Shown here piece by piece: positions 1 to 6,385 of a DNA stretch of 23,349 nucleotides. The notes under the pieces were generated by a model. It worked only from the letters and a program-made list of their open reading frames with translations, had not been told where the DNA came from and made no database searches. Location: the IMG/VR virus record IMGVR_UViG_3300040960_003708, positions 1 through 23,349 of that record, one strand, 5' to 3'. The stretch comes from a virus. The translations under genes were made by a program, and so were the position numbers. Position 1 is the stretch's first letter. Every line of letters begins with the position of its first letter.

Positions 1-711
1 TTAGTTAAGTGGGACACTTCCCCAAATAGTGTTGATGTCGTTAGCCATTACGCCAGCAATGTATGATTTGCCTTCGTATTCAGCCGTTGCTACAACACCT
101 TCATACACGCCATTTAGATCTGCGTCTTTACAGTTACTTGCTTCTACTCGATCGATTGTGTAGTAAGCACCGCTTCGTGTTAGTTTGCCGTAAAGCTGAC
201 AAATGCCATTTACCGAAAGATTGCCTACTTCGTCGATTGTCCACACTGTGCCGTCATTAGTATCAGTGTATGTACCAACAAGTTCGTTCAACGGCTTACT
301 GTCAGCTGCTTTTGCAAGACTGTAGTTCTCTAGCTTATTGTTGATGGTTGCCGTAAGCGTTACACCGTTACTATCGAAGTTAGCTGTCGCCTCAAATGTT
401 GAGTCGCCTAGCTGTGTGAGCGTGTCCACGTATGACACGCCTTTAACGGTCATTGTGTGTTCGGTTGTCGTTGCGCTTTGCACTGCTAATACAGCGTTTG
501 TTTCAAAGTCGCCAACAATAAGAGGCGACGTTTTACTTTTGCTGTCAACCACCATCAAAATTTGGTCTTGGGTATTGGCGTAGATGCCATTATGCGCGAA
601 TTCTTTAACGGCTGGAGTCGGAGTCGCGCTGCTACTTGAGCCGCCACCGCCGCCACATCCCACTAAAGCCATGGTTGTCACCACACTTACAACTGCGAGA
701 TACTTTTTCAT
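1..711 (-). CDS. Putative outer-membrane or periplasmic lipoprotein
   Basis: This 236-aa protein begins with a lipoprotein signal peptide: MKK, a hydrophobic stretch, then the lipobox L-V-G-C with Cys19 as the predicted lipidated residue. A Gly/Ser/Pro-rich linker (about residues 20-34) follows. The rest is beta-rich and contains a GTYTDTNDGTVWTI segment and two further cysteines, typical of small Vibrio surface lipoproteins of unknown function. An AAGGA Shine-Dalgarno lies 9 nt before the ATG. It has its own promoter and is separated from the phage late operon by a terminator, so it is not co-transcribed with the virion genes. It could be a lysogenic-conversion cargo gene or simply flanking DNA. 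The function is not recognised. Confidence 0.8.
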   Translation of the reverse strand: MKKYLAVVSVVTTMALVGCGGGGGSSSSATPTPAVKEFAHNGIYANTQDQILMVVDSKSKTSPLIVGDFETNAVLAVQSATTTEHTMTVKGVSYVDTLTQLGDSTFEATANFDSNGVTLTATINNKLENYSLAKAADSKPLNELVGTYTDTNDGTVWTIDEVGNLSVNGICQLYGKLTRSGAYYTIDRVEASNCKDADLNGVYEGVVATAEYEGKSYIAGVMANDINTIWGSVPLN

Positions 712-752
712 TTTATATTTCCTTATTTATATAGGTGATTAATCGCTATGCA

Positions 753-780
753 ACTATACGTAAATTATAAAATTCAGCAA
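753..780 (-). promoter_or_regulatory. Sigma70-like promoter of the lipoprotein gene
   Basis: Read on the minus strand, TTGCTG (775-780) is followed after 16 nt by TATAGT (753-758). Transcription would start about 35 nt upstream of the lipoprotein ATG at 711. A second -10-like TATAAT lies at 764-769. This supports independent expression of the lipoprotein. Confidence 0.5.
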
Positions 781-786
781 GATACA

Positions 787-816
787 TAAAAGCCCGTTAG
801 AGATAACGGGCTTTTA
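787..816. terminator. Bidirectional rho-independent terminator after the late operon
   Basis: TAAAAGCCCGTTA and TAACGGGCTTTTA form a perfect 13-bp stem around a GAGA loop, with A/T tracts on both sides. It sits 19 bp after the last gene of the minus-strand operon and upstream of the lipoprotein promoter, so it closes the virion and lysis operon. Confidence 0.85.
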
Positions 817-834
817 TGGTTTGGTCTCGTTCGC

Positions 835-960
835 TTATTTTCGCTTTTTACGTGTGGAGCGACGCTTTGTTGTGGTAGCTGCTTTCACAACACGACCGCC
901 TTTTGCGTATCGATAACCTTTCTTTAGTTGACCATTCGTTTTTACGCCGACTTTAGCCAT
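835..960 (-). CDS. Small highly basic protein (41 aa)
   Basis: This ORF encodes MAKVGVKTNGQLKKGYRYAK followed by GGRVVKAATTTKRRS and a basic tail ending KKRK. About one third of the residues are Lys or Arg and there is no hydrophobic segment. It overlaps the end of the preceding gene in the arrangement AATGGCTAA, so it is probably translationally coupled. Small basic proteins in membrane-containing phages often neutralise packaged DNA or sit in the capsid. That role is an inference here. It is the last gene of the operon. Confidence 0.7.
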   Translation of the reverse strand: MAKVGVKTNGQLKKGYRYAKGGRVVKAATTTKRRSTRKKRK

Positions 961-1084
961 TCTTTTTTCCTTGCAAGACAGTTTCTATGATTGTTAAACG
1001 CTTATCTTGTTTCCAAAGCACGACAAGCAGCGCAATCCAAGTCGGGGATAGCCCCATGTTGTTGAGTGATACTAGGAATTCCAC
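953..1084 (-). CDS. Small protein with a short hydrophobic segment (43 aa)
   Basis: A GTG start overlaps the stop of the holin gene by one base (TAGTG), and its stop overlaps the next ATG, so it is embedded in a tightly coupled string. The hydrophobic stretch PTWIALLVVLW is followed by a charged tail (KQDKRL...QGKKNG). It lies between the holin and a basic protein, so a lysis accessory or minor membrane role is possible. The family is not recognised. Support comes from gene packing rather than homology. Confidence 0.5.
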   Translation of the reverse strand: MEFLVSLNNMGLSPTWIALLVVLWKQDKRLTIIETVLQGKKNG

Positions 1085-1494
1085 TATTTACCCCTAAATT
1101 TGTGAGAGAAGAACTCCAGCAAGTAACGGAGCATGGCGCGCATACCTAGCGTATCGATAACGACAGCACCAACCACGTACCAGTAGGGTTCTGGAATGTT
1201 GCTCAATGCCTTAAAGCCTTGCTCGACGTACAACGCATAGTGAGGAATAAAGCTCAGTAATAGGGGAATGAACACCACTAATAAAATAAACTCATCTTTC
1301 CAGCCGCGGCTTTTGATACTCAATTCATCAAGACTCGCTGCGTTTTGCTCACCTTTCTGGATGCGCTCTAAGTTCTTGGTGTGTTTGGCCTGTTCGATTT
1401 CGTCTCTACGCTTATCTGACTCGGCTTTTAACGCTTGTCGTTTACTGAAGTAACCCAAGCCCATTGAGAATATTTGCGTGATGACCCCAATCAT
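1084..1494 (-). CDS. Holin, 3-TM (GTA-holin-like) family
   Basis: This 136-aa protein has a short N-terminal hydrophobic helix (about 1-16), a long charged coiled coil (about 17-60), then the motif SRGWKDEF leading into a TM helix (FILLVVFIPLLLSFIP, about 69-85). A third hydrophobic helix (WYVVGAVVIDTLGMRAML) follows. The W-K-D-E-F entry into the first strong TM segment and the GFKALSNIPEPYWY linker are characteristic of the 3-TM holin family known from gene-transfer agents and tailed phages. It would open the inner membrane at lysis. It overlaps the muramidase-like gene (ATGA-type) upstream, forming a lysis cassette. Confidence 0.75.
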   Translation of the reverse strand: MIGVITQIFSMGLGYFSKRQALKAESDKRRDEIEQAKHTKNLERIQKGEQNAASLDELSIKSRGWKDEFILLVVFIPLLLSFIPHYALYVEQGFKALSNIPEPYWYVVGAVVIDTLGMRAMLRYLLEFFSHKFRGK

Positions 1495-1973
1495 GCCGCA
1501 ATACCTGCCAGTTTTGCGCCTTCGACAACCGTCTCCATATCGAGGTACTGACCATTTTCGTGCTTAATCATGTGGTAAAGCAGATTTGGAATATCAGACT
1601 CTAATATTGGCTCGTAAGGGCTAACACCTAGCTTATGCGCTACGTGCTCAACATAAGCATAAGTATTGTTTTCGTTATTCGGTGCCCAACGATTAATGAT
1701 GTCGTGCACCGACTTTAGGCCGTAACGACGCATATAGTTTTGCACCAACTTTGCCGCGGCTCTGACGCCATATTTCATTGATGAGAAGCGTGCGAAACGA
1801 GGGTTGCTTACGCCTTGCTCTAAACCAAGTTGACCATCCCACTGATTGGCTTTGTTGTAGTCAATGTTCAGTGGGTTATTGTTTCGAAAGCCACGAGGCT
1901 GCATTTTATTGTTCATCCAAATTGCTCCTATTATCGCTAGGAAGAGAAGTAGTAGCTTGCTGCTCTTTAACAT
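1491..1973 (-). CDS. Virion-associated muramidase-like protein (RNNNP type)
   Basis: The 160-aa protein starts with a membrane anchor (KLLLLFLAIIGAIW) followed by RGFRNNNPLNI. This R-G-x-R-N-N-N-P-x-N-I motif is typical of small phage lysozyme-like structural proteins that cut peptidoglycan during entry or lysis. The domain continues with an aromatic/Gly segment and a helix around YGVRAAAKLVQNYMRRYG. The start at 1973 is chosen because GGAG lies 9 nt upstream. A longer reading to 2030 would run further into the preceding gene. It lies next to the holin. The catalytic activity is inferred, as the active-site Glu cannot be assigned with certainty. Confidence 0.7.
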   Translation of the reverse strand: MLKSSKLLLLFLAIIGAIWMNNKMQPRGFRNNNPLNIDYNKANQWDGQLGLEQGVSNPRFARFSSMKYGVRAAAKLVQNYMRRYGLKSVHDIINRWAPNNENNTYAYVEHVAHKLGVSPYEPILESDIPNLLYHMIKHENGQYLDMETVVEGAKLAGIAA

Positions 1974-2112
1974 CGTAGAAAGCTCCGTCTTTGTATTGCT
2001 TGCCGATGATGGAGGAATCATAAGTGGCAAGCTGCTGTTGTTCTGGTGAAACAGGGTCGAATGACGTCACCGTAGTGACGACGTTGTTTTCATCAGTGGT
2101 AAAACTAGGCAT
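1906..2112 (-). CDS. Hypothetical hydrophilic protein (68 aa)
   Basis: This acidic, polar ORF begins MPSFTTDENNVVTTVTSFDP and ends SNLDEQ. A good AGAGGTG Shine-Dalgarno lies within the end of the preceding gene, and the start overlaps that gene's stop by 8 bp. Its 3' end overlaps the muramidase-like gene by 68 bp in another frame. The segment VTTVTSFDPVSPEQQQLATYD has normal soluble-protein composition. Family unknown. It is probably a minor structural or fibre-adjacent protein judging only by position. Confidence 0.6.
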   Translation of the reverse strand: MPSFTTDENNVVTTVTSFDPVSPEQQQLATYDSSIIGKQYKDGAFYDVKEQQATTSLPSDNRSNLDEQ

Positions 2113-2689
2113 ATTCGATCACCTCTATTGCAATATCGATTGGCAACGAATTCGTAATAGCGAGCTTCGTACTACTTTTGAGTGTCACGACACGTTCGGC
2201 TGTTACGAGGCCATACGCACCATTTTTACCCGCGGCAGCGCCCACACTCGCCACATTAATCACGGTCTTATTGACGTTCACGGCAGGAATAGTGACTTCC
2301 GTTGTGTACTTGGAAACGGTGACACGGTGGATTTTTCTAATCGCGCTCAAGCTCTTAGCATTCACGGTTGATTTAATTCGGCCTTCTGACGTGCTCATCG
2401 CTTGCTTAATTTCTGTCGCCGCACTGGTGGTATGTGTATTAATCGCTTGAACTTCGGTGCTGATTGCGCCGTTCACAGTGGTTAAGTCGTCCACGTCGGC
2501 TTTCACCGTCGCAATGTCTGCCCGAACCGCTTGCGCCTGTGCTTCAACATCCACTTTTACCGCGGCAACACCTTCGCGTGTTGCTTTGGCTTCGGCTTGT
2601 GTTTGCGCCTCTAATGCGCTGCGCATCGCATTCAATAGGGGCGTGATTTCCCCGACGAGGTCAGGGGATTGGTTAATACTGATGGTCAC
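2105..2689 (-). CDS. Putative spike or fibre protein with coiled-coil stalk
   Basis: The 194-aa protein has an N-terminal alpha-helical, Ala/Val/Glu-rich region (about 10-115) rich in coiled-coil heptads. A C-terminal beta-rich domain (about 118-194) follows, with repeated short strands (VTIPAVNVNKTVINVASV, AERVVTLKSSTKLAITN). A stalk plus beta head is the usual build of trimeric receptor-binding spikes in icosahedral phages. It overlaps the upstream beta-rich structural gene by 4 bp. The spike role is inferred from architecture and late-operon position. No family motif is recognised. Confidence 0.6.
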   Translation of the reverse strand: MTISINQSPDLVGEITPLLNAMRSALEAQTQAEAKATREGVAAVKVDVEAQAQAVRADIATVKADVDDLTTVNGAISTEVQAINTHTTSAATEIKQAMSTSEGRIKSTVNAKSLSAIRKIHRVTVSKYTTEVTIPAVNVNKTVINVASVGAAAGKNGAYGLVTAERVVTLKSSTKLAITNSLPIDIAIEVIEYA

Positions 2690-3318
2690 TTTGCCACCTC
2701 CATGACACTGACGGTTGCCTCTTCGCCAGACTCGTTAAACGCCCAGAGTTCGCCACTTGTTTCAATCGGCATAGAACCAGGCGCAGACATTGAACCGGCC
2801 AACACCACACCGCGCCCATTTGAGACGGTCGAATCACCAAGGCGAAGCTGCGTTCTCGAGGAAGAGATAACTTGAACCAATAACGCTTTGCGCTCTAAGT
2901 TCAGGCTAGACAAGCGTTTCGCTTGTCCTGCTTCAATGGTGACATCGTCACTTGTTGAAAGGTTTGCACCACTGATGACGTGCATAGTCCCGTTTTCAAC
3001 GGTTGCTGATGCCGTGACTTTGATTGGCTCTTTGATGCGATCAAGTTCGCCACCAGAGAGCGCGATTCGACTCGCATCTACACCCGCGGCAAAAGGCACG
3101 TCAGACGACAATAATTCAATGTCTTCGCAGTCACTTTCATTCGTGATAGTGACTTGTGAAAAGGATTCACCAAAATCGAACACGTAGCCGCGTAGCAGGG
3201 TGACCGCTCGGTCAACCGCTACGGCTTGCACTTGCTCTCCCTTGGTTAACATCAAGTAACGGCCTGTCATTTGAATCACTTCATTGTGTCCGTTACGTAG
3301 ACGAGTTTCTGATAACAC
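2686..3318 (-). CDS. Putative beta-rich capsid or vertex protein
   Basis: The 210-aa protein is almost entirely predicted beta strand and turn, with no TM segment or signal peptide. A GTG start is used, with GAGAGG 8 nt upstream. Beta-rich proteins of about this size form pentons or spikes in membrane-containing phages, and this one lies between the long coiled-coil membrane protein and the stalk/fibre candidate. The C-terminus (GELWAFNESGEEATVSVMEVAK) resembles the edge strands of jelly-roll or immunoglobulin-like virion proteins. The penton assignment is an inference. Confidence 0.55.
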   Translation of the reverse strand: MLSETRLRNGHNEVIQMTGRYLMLTKGEQVQAVAVDRAVTLLRGYVFDFGESFSQVTITNESDCEDIELLSSDVPFAAGVDASRIALSGGELDRIKEPIKVTASATVENGTMHVISGANLSTSDDVTIEAGQAKRLSSLNLERKALLVQVISSSRTQLRLGDSTVSNGRGVVLAGSMSAPGSMPIETSGELWAFNESGEEATVSVMEVAK

Positions 3319-3322
3319 GGTA

Positions 3323-4102
3323 TTAGCCTCTCATTCCAAAAATCAGCACGACAACCACAACCAGACCAATCACCATGTAGAGCGTTTTTTGTGTGTCTAG
3401 CACTTCGGTTGCGCCCCCTGAGTTGTCATTACGAATGGTGCGTTGAATGCCTTCTAACAACTTAAAGTTATTGCTGGCCTGCGTGCTTTGAAGCCCTGAC
3501 AGGGCATTTAAGCCTTTGCTGTTCTGCTCGGACATTTTGTTTAACGCATCACCAATCACCGTTTGGTTCGCTTTGAGCGATTGGTTAGACAGCGTATCGA
3601 ACGATTCAAGCGCACCGCTAATGACTCGCTGATTGGACTCAAACGCTTGACTGGATTGACGATTGAACGAATCAAACGCCTCATCCACCACTTGCGCGTT
3701 CTTCTCAAGTGCCAACCTTGACGTGTCTTGGTTGGCGTTCAGGGCATCCTTGAACGCCTCTAAGCCACCATCGAGCGCACGAGTGGTTACCGCTTCGTTG
3801 CTTTGCACCGCTTTATCAACGCTACCTAGTGCTTTATCGATAACATCGGTATTGCTCTCTAACGCCGCTTTGGTTACGTCAACATTGCCTTCAATCGCCG
3901 ATTCAGACACGTTTGTGTTGCTTTTTAACGCATCACTGGCAACGCCACTGCTCGCTTTAAATGCACTGTTGGCACTGTCAAACGCTTCACCCGCAATGCC
4001 TTCGGCAAAGCGAAAGCTTTCTTTGATAGCGTCACCGTCCAATACATTATTGATGTTGGTATTGGTAACGGAGCTGCTTTGGGAGCTTTTAGAACGACTC
4101 AT
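3323..4102 (-). CDS. Long coiled-coil membrane protein with 11-residue repeats
   Basis: The 259-aa protein has a polar Ser/Asn-rich N-terminus, then from about residue 25 to 205 a series of near-11-residue units of the form A-(L/I)-x-S-N-x-x-V-x-x-x (ALKSNTNVSES, AIEGNVDVTKA, ALESNTDVIDK, AVQSNEAVTTR and others). Eleven-residue (hendecad) periodicity gives a straight or right-handed coiled coil. A single C-terminal TM helix (LYMVIGLVVVVVLIFGMRG) ends the chain, so the rod would project from a membrane. It is coupled to the previous gene by ATGA overlap. A role as a virion membrane-to-vertex connector or DNA-delivery rod is plausible but inferred. Confidence 0.7.
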   Translation of the reverse strand: MSRSKSSQSSSVTNTNINNVLDGDAIKESFRFAEGIAGEAFDSANSAFKASSGVASDALKSNTNVSESAIEGNVDVTKAALESNTDVIDKALGSVDKAVQSNEAVTTRALDGGLEAFKDALNANQDTSRLALEKNAQVVDEAFDSFNRQSSQAFESNQRVISGALESFDTLSNQSLKANQTVIGDALNKMSEQNSKGLNALSGLQSTQASNNFKLLEGIQRTIRNDNSGGATEVLDTQKTLYMVIGLVVVVVLIFGMRG

Positions 4103-4479
4103 GCGAAGCCCTCCAAGTTGACGCGATACGCTCCAGTGTCAAAACCTTCACCCTGTATTTCTACTGGTTGGTATTTACGCCAGAATCGAACAATGGCACG
4201 TTCATCGTCTGCCACATGAAAGCGCATCGTTTTCGCACCGGCACGCTTTGCAATGGAGAGAATGTGCTCCACATGCTTATGAACCCCTGCGCCCAATGAG
4301 GCCATCCAAACCAACTCAACACCATCTGAACGAATCACGACAATTAAACGGTCAAATTGCCATGCTTCGCCTAATGCGGTCAGCTCTTGGATAATGGCAG
4401 GGGTAAAGCCTGCCTTTTTAAATTGACTCACCAGTGCGTCAGACCATGGCAAATGCTTAGGAACTATCGTTTTAGCCAT
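4099..4479 (-). CDS. Hypothetical phage protein (126 aa)
   Basis: This soluble alpha/beta protein begins MAKTIVPKHLPWSDALVSQF. It has a central strand pair (RLIVVIRSDGVELVWMAS), a helix (KHVEHILSIAKRAGAKTMRF) and a C-terminal RAIVRFWRKYQPVEI segment. The helix followed by a basic R-F-W-R-K-Y loop faintly recalls acetyltransferase folds, but no acetyl-CoA loop is visible, so no activity is assigned. It sits between two small membrane virion proteins, overlapping the upstream one by 16 bp and the downstream one by 4 bp. This suggests co-translation in the structural operon. Confidence 0.6.
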   Translation of the reverse strand: MAKTIVPKHLPWSDALVSQFKKAGFTPAIIQELTALGEAWQFDRLIVVIRSDGVELVWMASLGAGVHKHVEHILSIAKRAGAKTMRFHVADDERAIVRFWRKYQPVEIQGEGFDTGAYRVNLEGFA

Positions 4480-4682
4480 AACACCCCCAGAATCAGAACC
4501 ACAGCCAGACCAGCAAAAATCACTTTGTTGGAGCCGCTTGAGCCTTGGTTATTGTTAAAGGTGACTTGGCCACCGGAGCCGCCACCCGTGAAATCTCCGT
4601 TTTTGGCAGAAGATGGACCACCTGAAATGCCACCGCCGCCAGTGTTAACACCACCACCGATACTTGGGATCATTTCAGCCAC
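4464..4682 (-). CDS. Gly-rich small virion membrane protein (72 aa)
   Basis: A Gly/Ser/Asn-rich N-terminal two-thirds (GGGVNTGGGGISGG, then GDFTGGGSGG) is followed by a single C-terminal TM helix (VIFAGLAVVLILGVLWL) and a basic end. The start is GTG at 4682, overlapping the preceding gene. An ATG at 4676 is an alternative. Small one-TM proteins with flexible exposed tails line the inner membrane of PM2-type capsids, and this fits that class. Confidence 0.65.
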   Translation of the reverse strand: MAEMIPSIGGGVNTGGGGISGGPSSAKNGDFTGGGSGGQVTFNNNQGSSGSNKVIFAGLAVVLILGVLWLKR

Positions 4683-4846
4683 CCCTTACGCCATGCAACG
4701 AACAAGGCCACCGCTACGACGATAAGAGCAAGGTAGGGCGGTCTACCTTCTTCACCACCCGTTACCGCTTCCACGGTTTCCTTAGTCCACCATGCGCCCG
4801 TTGCACCGCCAGCCAAGAAAAGGAGAGGGTAAATAAATAAAGGCAT
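4670..4846 (-). CDS. Small two-TM membrane protein (58 aa)
   Basis: This ORF begins MPLFIYPLLFLAGGATGAWW, has a charged loop (TKETVEAVTGGEEGRPP) and a second TM helix (YLALIVVAVALFVAW) ending RKGWLK. A strong AAGGAG Shine-Dalgarno lies 6 nt upstream of the ATG. It is flanked by other membrane virion genes and overlaps the downstream gene by 13 bp. The probable role is a component of the internal virion membrane. Confidence 0.65.
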   Translation of the reverse strand: MPLFIYPLLFLAGGATGAWWTKETVEAVTGGEEGRPPYLALIVVAVALFVAWRKGWLK

Positions 4847-4855
4847 ATCCGCTCC

Positions 4856-5140
4856 TTAACTCTTAAAGATGATGACCAGCAACAGGAGAACAAACGCCGC
4901 TGCACCCCCATAAATCATCATTTTTTGCTGCGAACTTTCACGTTGAGCCTGTTGCTCTTGACGGGTAGCCGCATCGATGCGCGCTTGTTCGGTGACCGTC
5001 GCGTTTTCTTTCGCTTTTGCTGAGGCGTTGGCTTCTGCTTCGCGACTGTTGTAATAAGACGTTGCACCGTTAACAAGGTCGGAGCCAAACTCACCTAAAT
5101 TGTCAGTGAAGCCGTCCCACCAATTGGATTGTTTTTCCAT
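4856..5140 (-). CDS. Tail-anchored virion membrane protein (94 aa)
   Basis: The N-terminus is aromatic and acidic (NWWDGFTDNLGEFGSDLV), the middle (about 30-72) is an Ala/Glu/Gln-rich helix, and the C-terminus is a single TM segment (MMIYGGAAAFVLLLLVIIFK). It lies 9 bp after the major capsid gene. Genes next to the P2-type capsid gene in PM2-like phages usually encode membrane proteins that link the capsid shell to the internal bilayer. The role here is inferred from topology and position. Confidence 0.65.
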   Translation of the reverse strand: MEKQSNWWDGFTDNLGEFGSDLVNGATSYYNSREAEANASAKAKENATVTEQARIDAATRQEQQAQRESSQQKMMIYGGAAAFVLLLLVIIFKS

Positions 5141-5149
5141 GATGCCCCC

Positions 5150-6046
5150 TTACACCGCTGGCAATTGCTCCACTTCGATGTAATCCATGAACACGTCAAT
5201 CGTGCCTGTGGTGCTCTTTTCAATCACGAGCTTGAGACTTGCTGCAGCGACAGGGATAAACGCTTGTTCGTTGGCAAAACCAGTGCTAACAAAATCAATC
5301 CAAACGCCTTTATCCGGTGCTTTTTCTTCGGTGAATCGTTCCATGTCAAAGCGCATGTCTTCGACATCGTGTTCCCAAATCACTTCGTTATCACGACGGA
5401 TAGAGATACGTGTAATGTCGTCGTTTTCACTTTCTAGCAGCATTGAACGCAGACGCACGTTTTGACCAACGATTGGGAACTCGTGACGTTCTTCACCCGT
5501 TTGGTTTTGAACAATTTGCGTTTCGGTATAACGCTGCTGAAAGAAACGCGTACCTTGGTAATCAACGGCTCGTGCTCGTGCGCTGAATTCCGGCACATCT
5601 GGATCACCTGACGCTTTCGGCTTAACGCCGATTTTCAGTACCAGTGTTTCGCCTGCTTGGTGAACCAATTCACCGCGGCGAATGCCTTGCAGTGTTCGCA
5701 TGGTTTCATCCGCAAACGGGATGATTAAGCGTGTTTTGCTTGCGCCATTGATGCCTTTGTTTTGGACGGGTAGACCTTTCTTGGTATCGCGTTTGTGGAA
5801 GAACGACGCATCGATACCAATGATCTCTTTGTTGTTGCGTTCAAGTGAAACACGGCCTAGACGTTTAAGCGGTAGGTCGGTTAACACTTCAATAGACGCA
5901 AACGCGTGAAGCTCTTTGATTTCCAAGATAGCTTTCTTGCCATACACGGCACTTGAGCGAAATGGGTCTAAATCAATAGGACGAACGTTGAACGCGCCTT
6001 TTACTGCTGCAACGATTGCAGCCATTTGTGCAGTTGGAGCTGCCAT
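5150..6046 (-). CDS. Major capsid protein, P2-like double jelly roll
   Basis: The protein is about 298 aa, compared with roughly 269 aa for PM2 P2, and mostly beta strand. Its C-terminal half carries a pattern I recognise from PM2 P2: an aromatic FF-x-Q segment, polar loops, a V-E/I-R-x-D-x-x-x-W hairpin, and a final S-L-K-L-V-I-E-K...T-I-D-V-F-M-D-Y-I-E-V strand pair resembling the last strands of P2. It lies in the late operon with a packaging ATPase upstream and small membrane proteins downstream, as expected for a membrane-containing icosahedral phage. The start at 6046 is chosen because GGGAG lies 9 nt upstream. An in-frame ATG at 6052 lies only 3 nt from it. The assignment rests on remembered similarity plus context. 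Confidence 0.75.
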   Translation of the reverse strand: MAAPTAQMAAIVAAVKGAFNVRPIDLDPFRSSAVYGKKAILEIKELHAFASIEVLTDLPLKRLGRVSLERNNKEIIGIDASFFHKRDTKKGLPVQNKGINGASKTRLIIPFADETMRTLQGIRRGELVHQAGETLVLKIGVKPKASGDPDVPEFSARARAVDYQGTRFFQQRYTETQIVQNQTGEERHEFPIVGQNVRLRSMLLESENDDITRISIRRDNEVIWEHDVEDMRFDMERFTEEKAPDKGVWIDFVSTGFANEQAFIPVAAASLKLVIEKSTTGTIDVFMDYIEVEQLPAV

Positions 6047-6066
6047 AGTCATGTACTCCCGATGAA

Positions 6067-6207
6067 TTAAAGACGGCCGCTATCCAAACCAAGCGCATCG
6101 CGTGGTTTGTCTAGTGCATCGACGTTTGCAATGACGGCAATAACAATCAGTGTTACCGCTACGGCAACACCGACGACTTTCCAATTTGCCTTAGATAAAT
6201 TAGGCAT
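6067..6207 (-). CDS. Small one-TM protein upstream of the capsid gene (46 aa)
   Basis: The ORF begins MPNLSKANWKVVGVAVAVTL, continues through a hydrophobic IVIAVIANV segment and ends with a polar DKPRDALGLDSGRL tail. AAGGG lies about 9 nt before this ATG, so I prefer it to the longer upstream reading (to 6303), which would run through the promoter/operator region. It is the first gene after the operator gap and immediately precedes the capsid gene. It is likely a virion membrane protein. Confidence 0.6.
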   Translation of the reverse strand: MPNLSKANWKVVGVAVAVTLIVIAVIANVDALDKPRDALGLDSGRL

Positions 6208-6338
6208 AGTTTCTAACCCTTTAGTAATGAGTAAATTAAATGCAATGTTGAACATGCCAACCTCTGTTGTTGTTCGGCATTTACGGTTAACAGGAGTCAT
6301 CACTATGGATAGGGAGGATTTGAGAGAGAAGGGGCTTT

Positions 6339-6370
6339 AACCTATAGGTTGAACGGGTAACCTATAGGTT
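6339..6370. promoter_or_regulatory. Twin perfect palindromes, candidate operator
   Basis: AACCTATAGGTT occurs twice (6339-6350 and 6359-6370). Each copy is a perfect 12-bp palindrome, and the centres are 20 bp apart, close to two helical turns. Flanking bases extend the pair to a 15-bp inverted repeat. No T-run follows on either strand, so a simple terminator is unlikely. The site lies just after the ATPase gene and upstream of the capsid genes, where a late promoter would be expected. A cooperative dimeric regulator is the likely ligand, possibly the small HTH protein at 11031-11303. Confidence 0.6.
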
Positions 6371-6385
6371 AAAATGTGAGGTGAA

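Noticed and set aside
2024-2875. Plus-strand ORFs opposite the late genes (also 3663-4121, 5129-5465 and 7168-7788)
   Set aside because: They mirror minus-strand genes that have good Shine-Dalgarno sites, overlapping starts and stops and sensible protein features.
6339-6370. Reading the twin palindromes as a rho-independent terminator
   Set aside because: Neither strand has a T-run after the stem, and each half is itself a perfect palindrome, which favours a protein-binding site.
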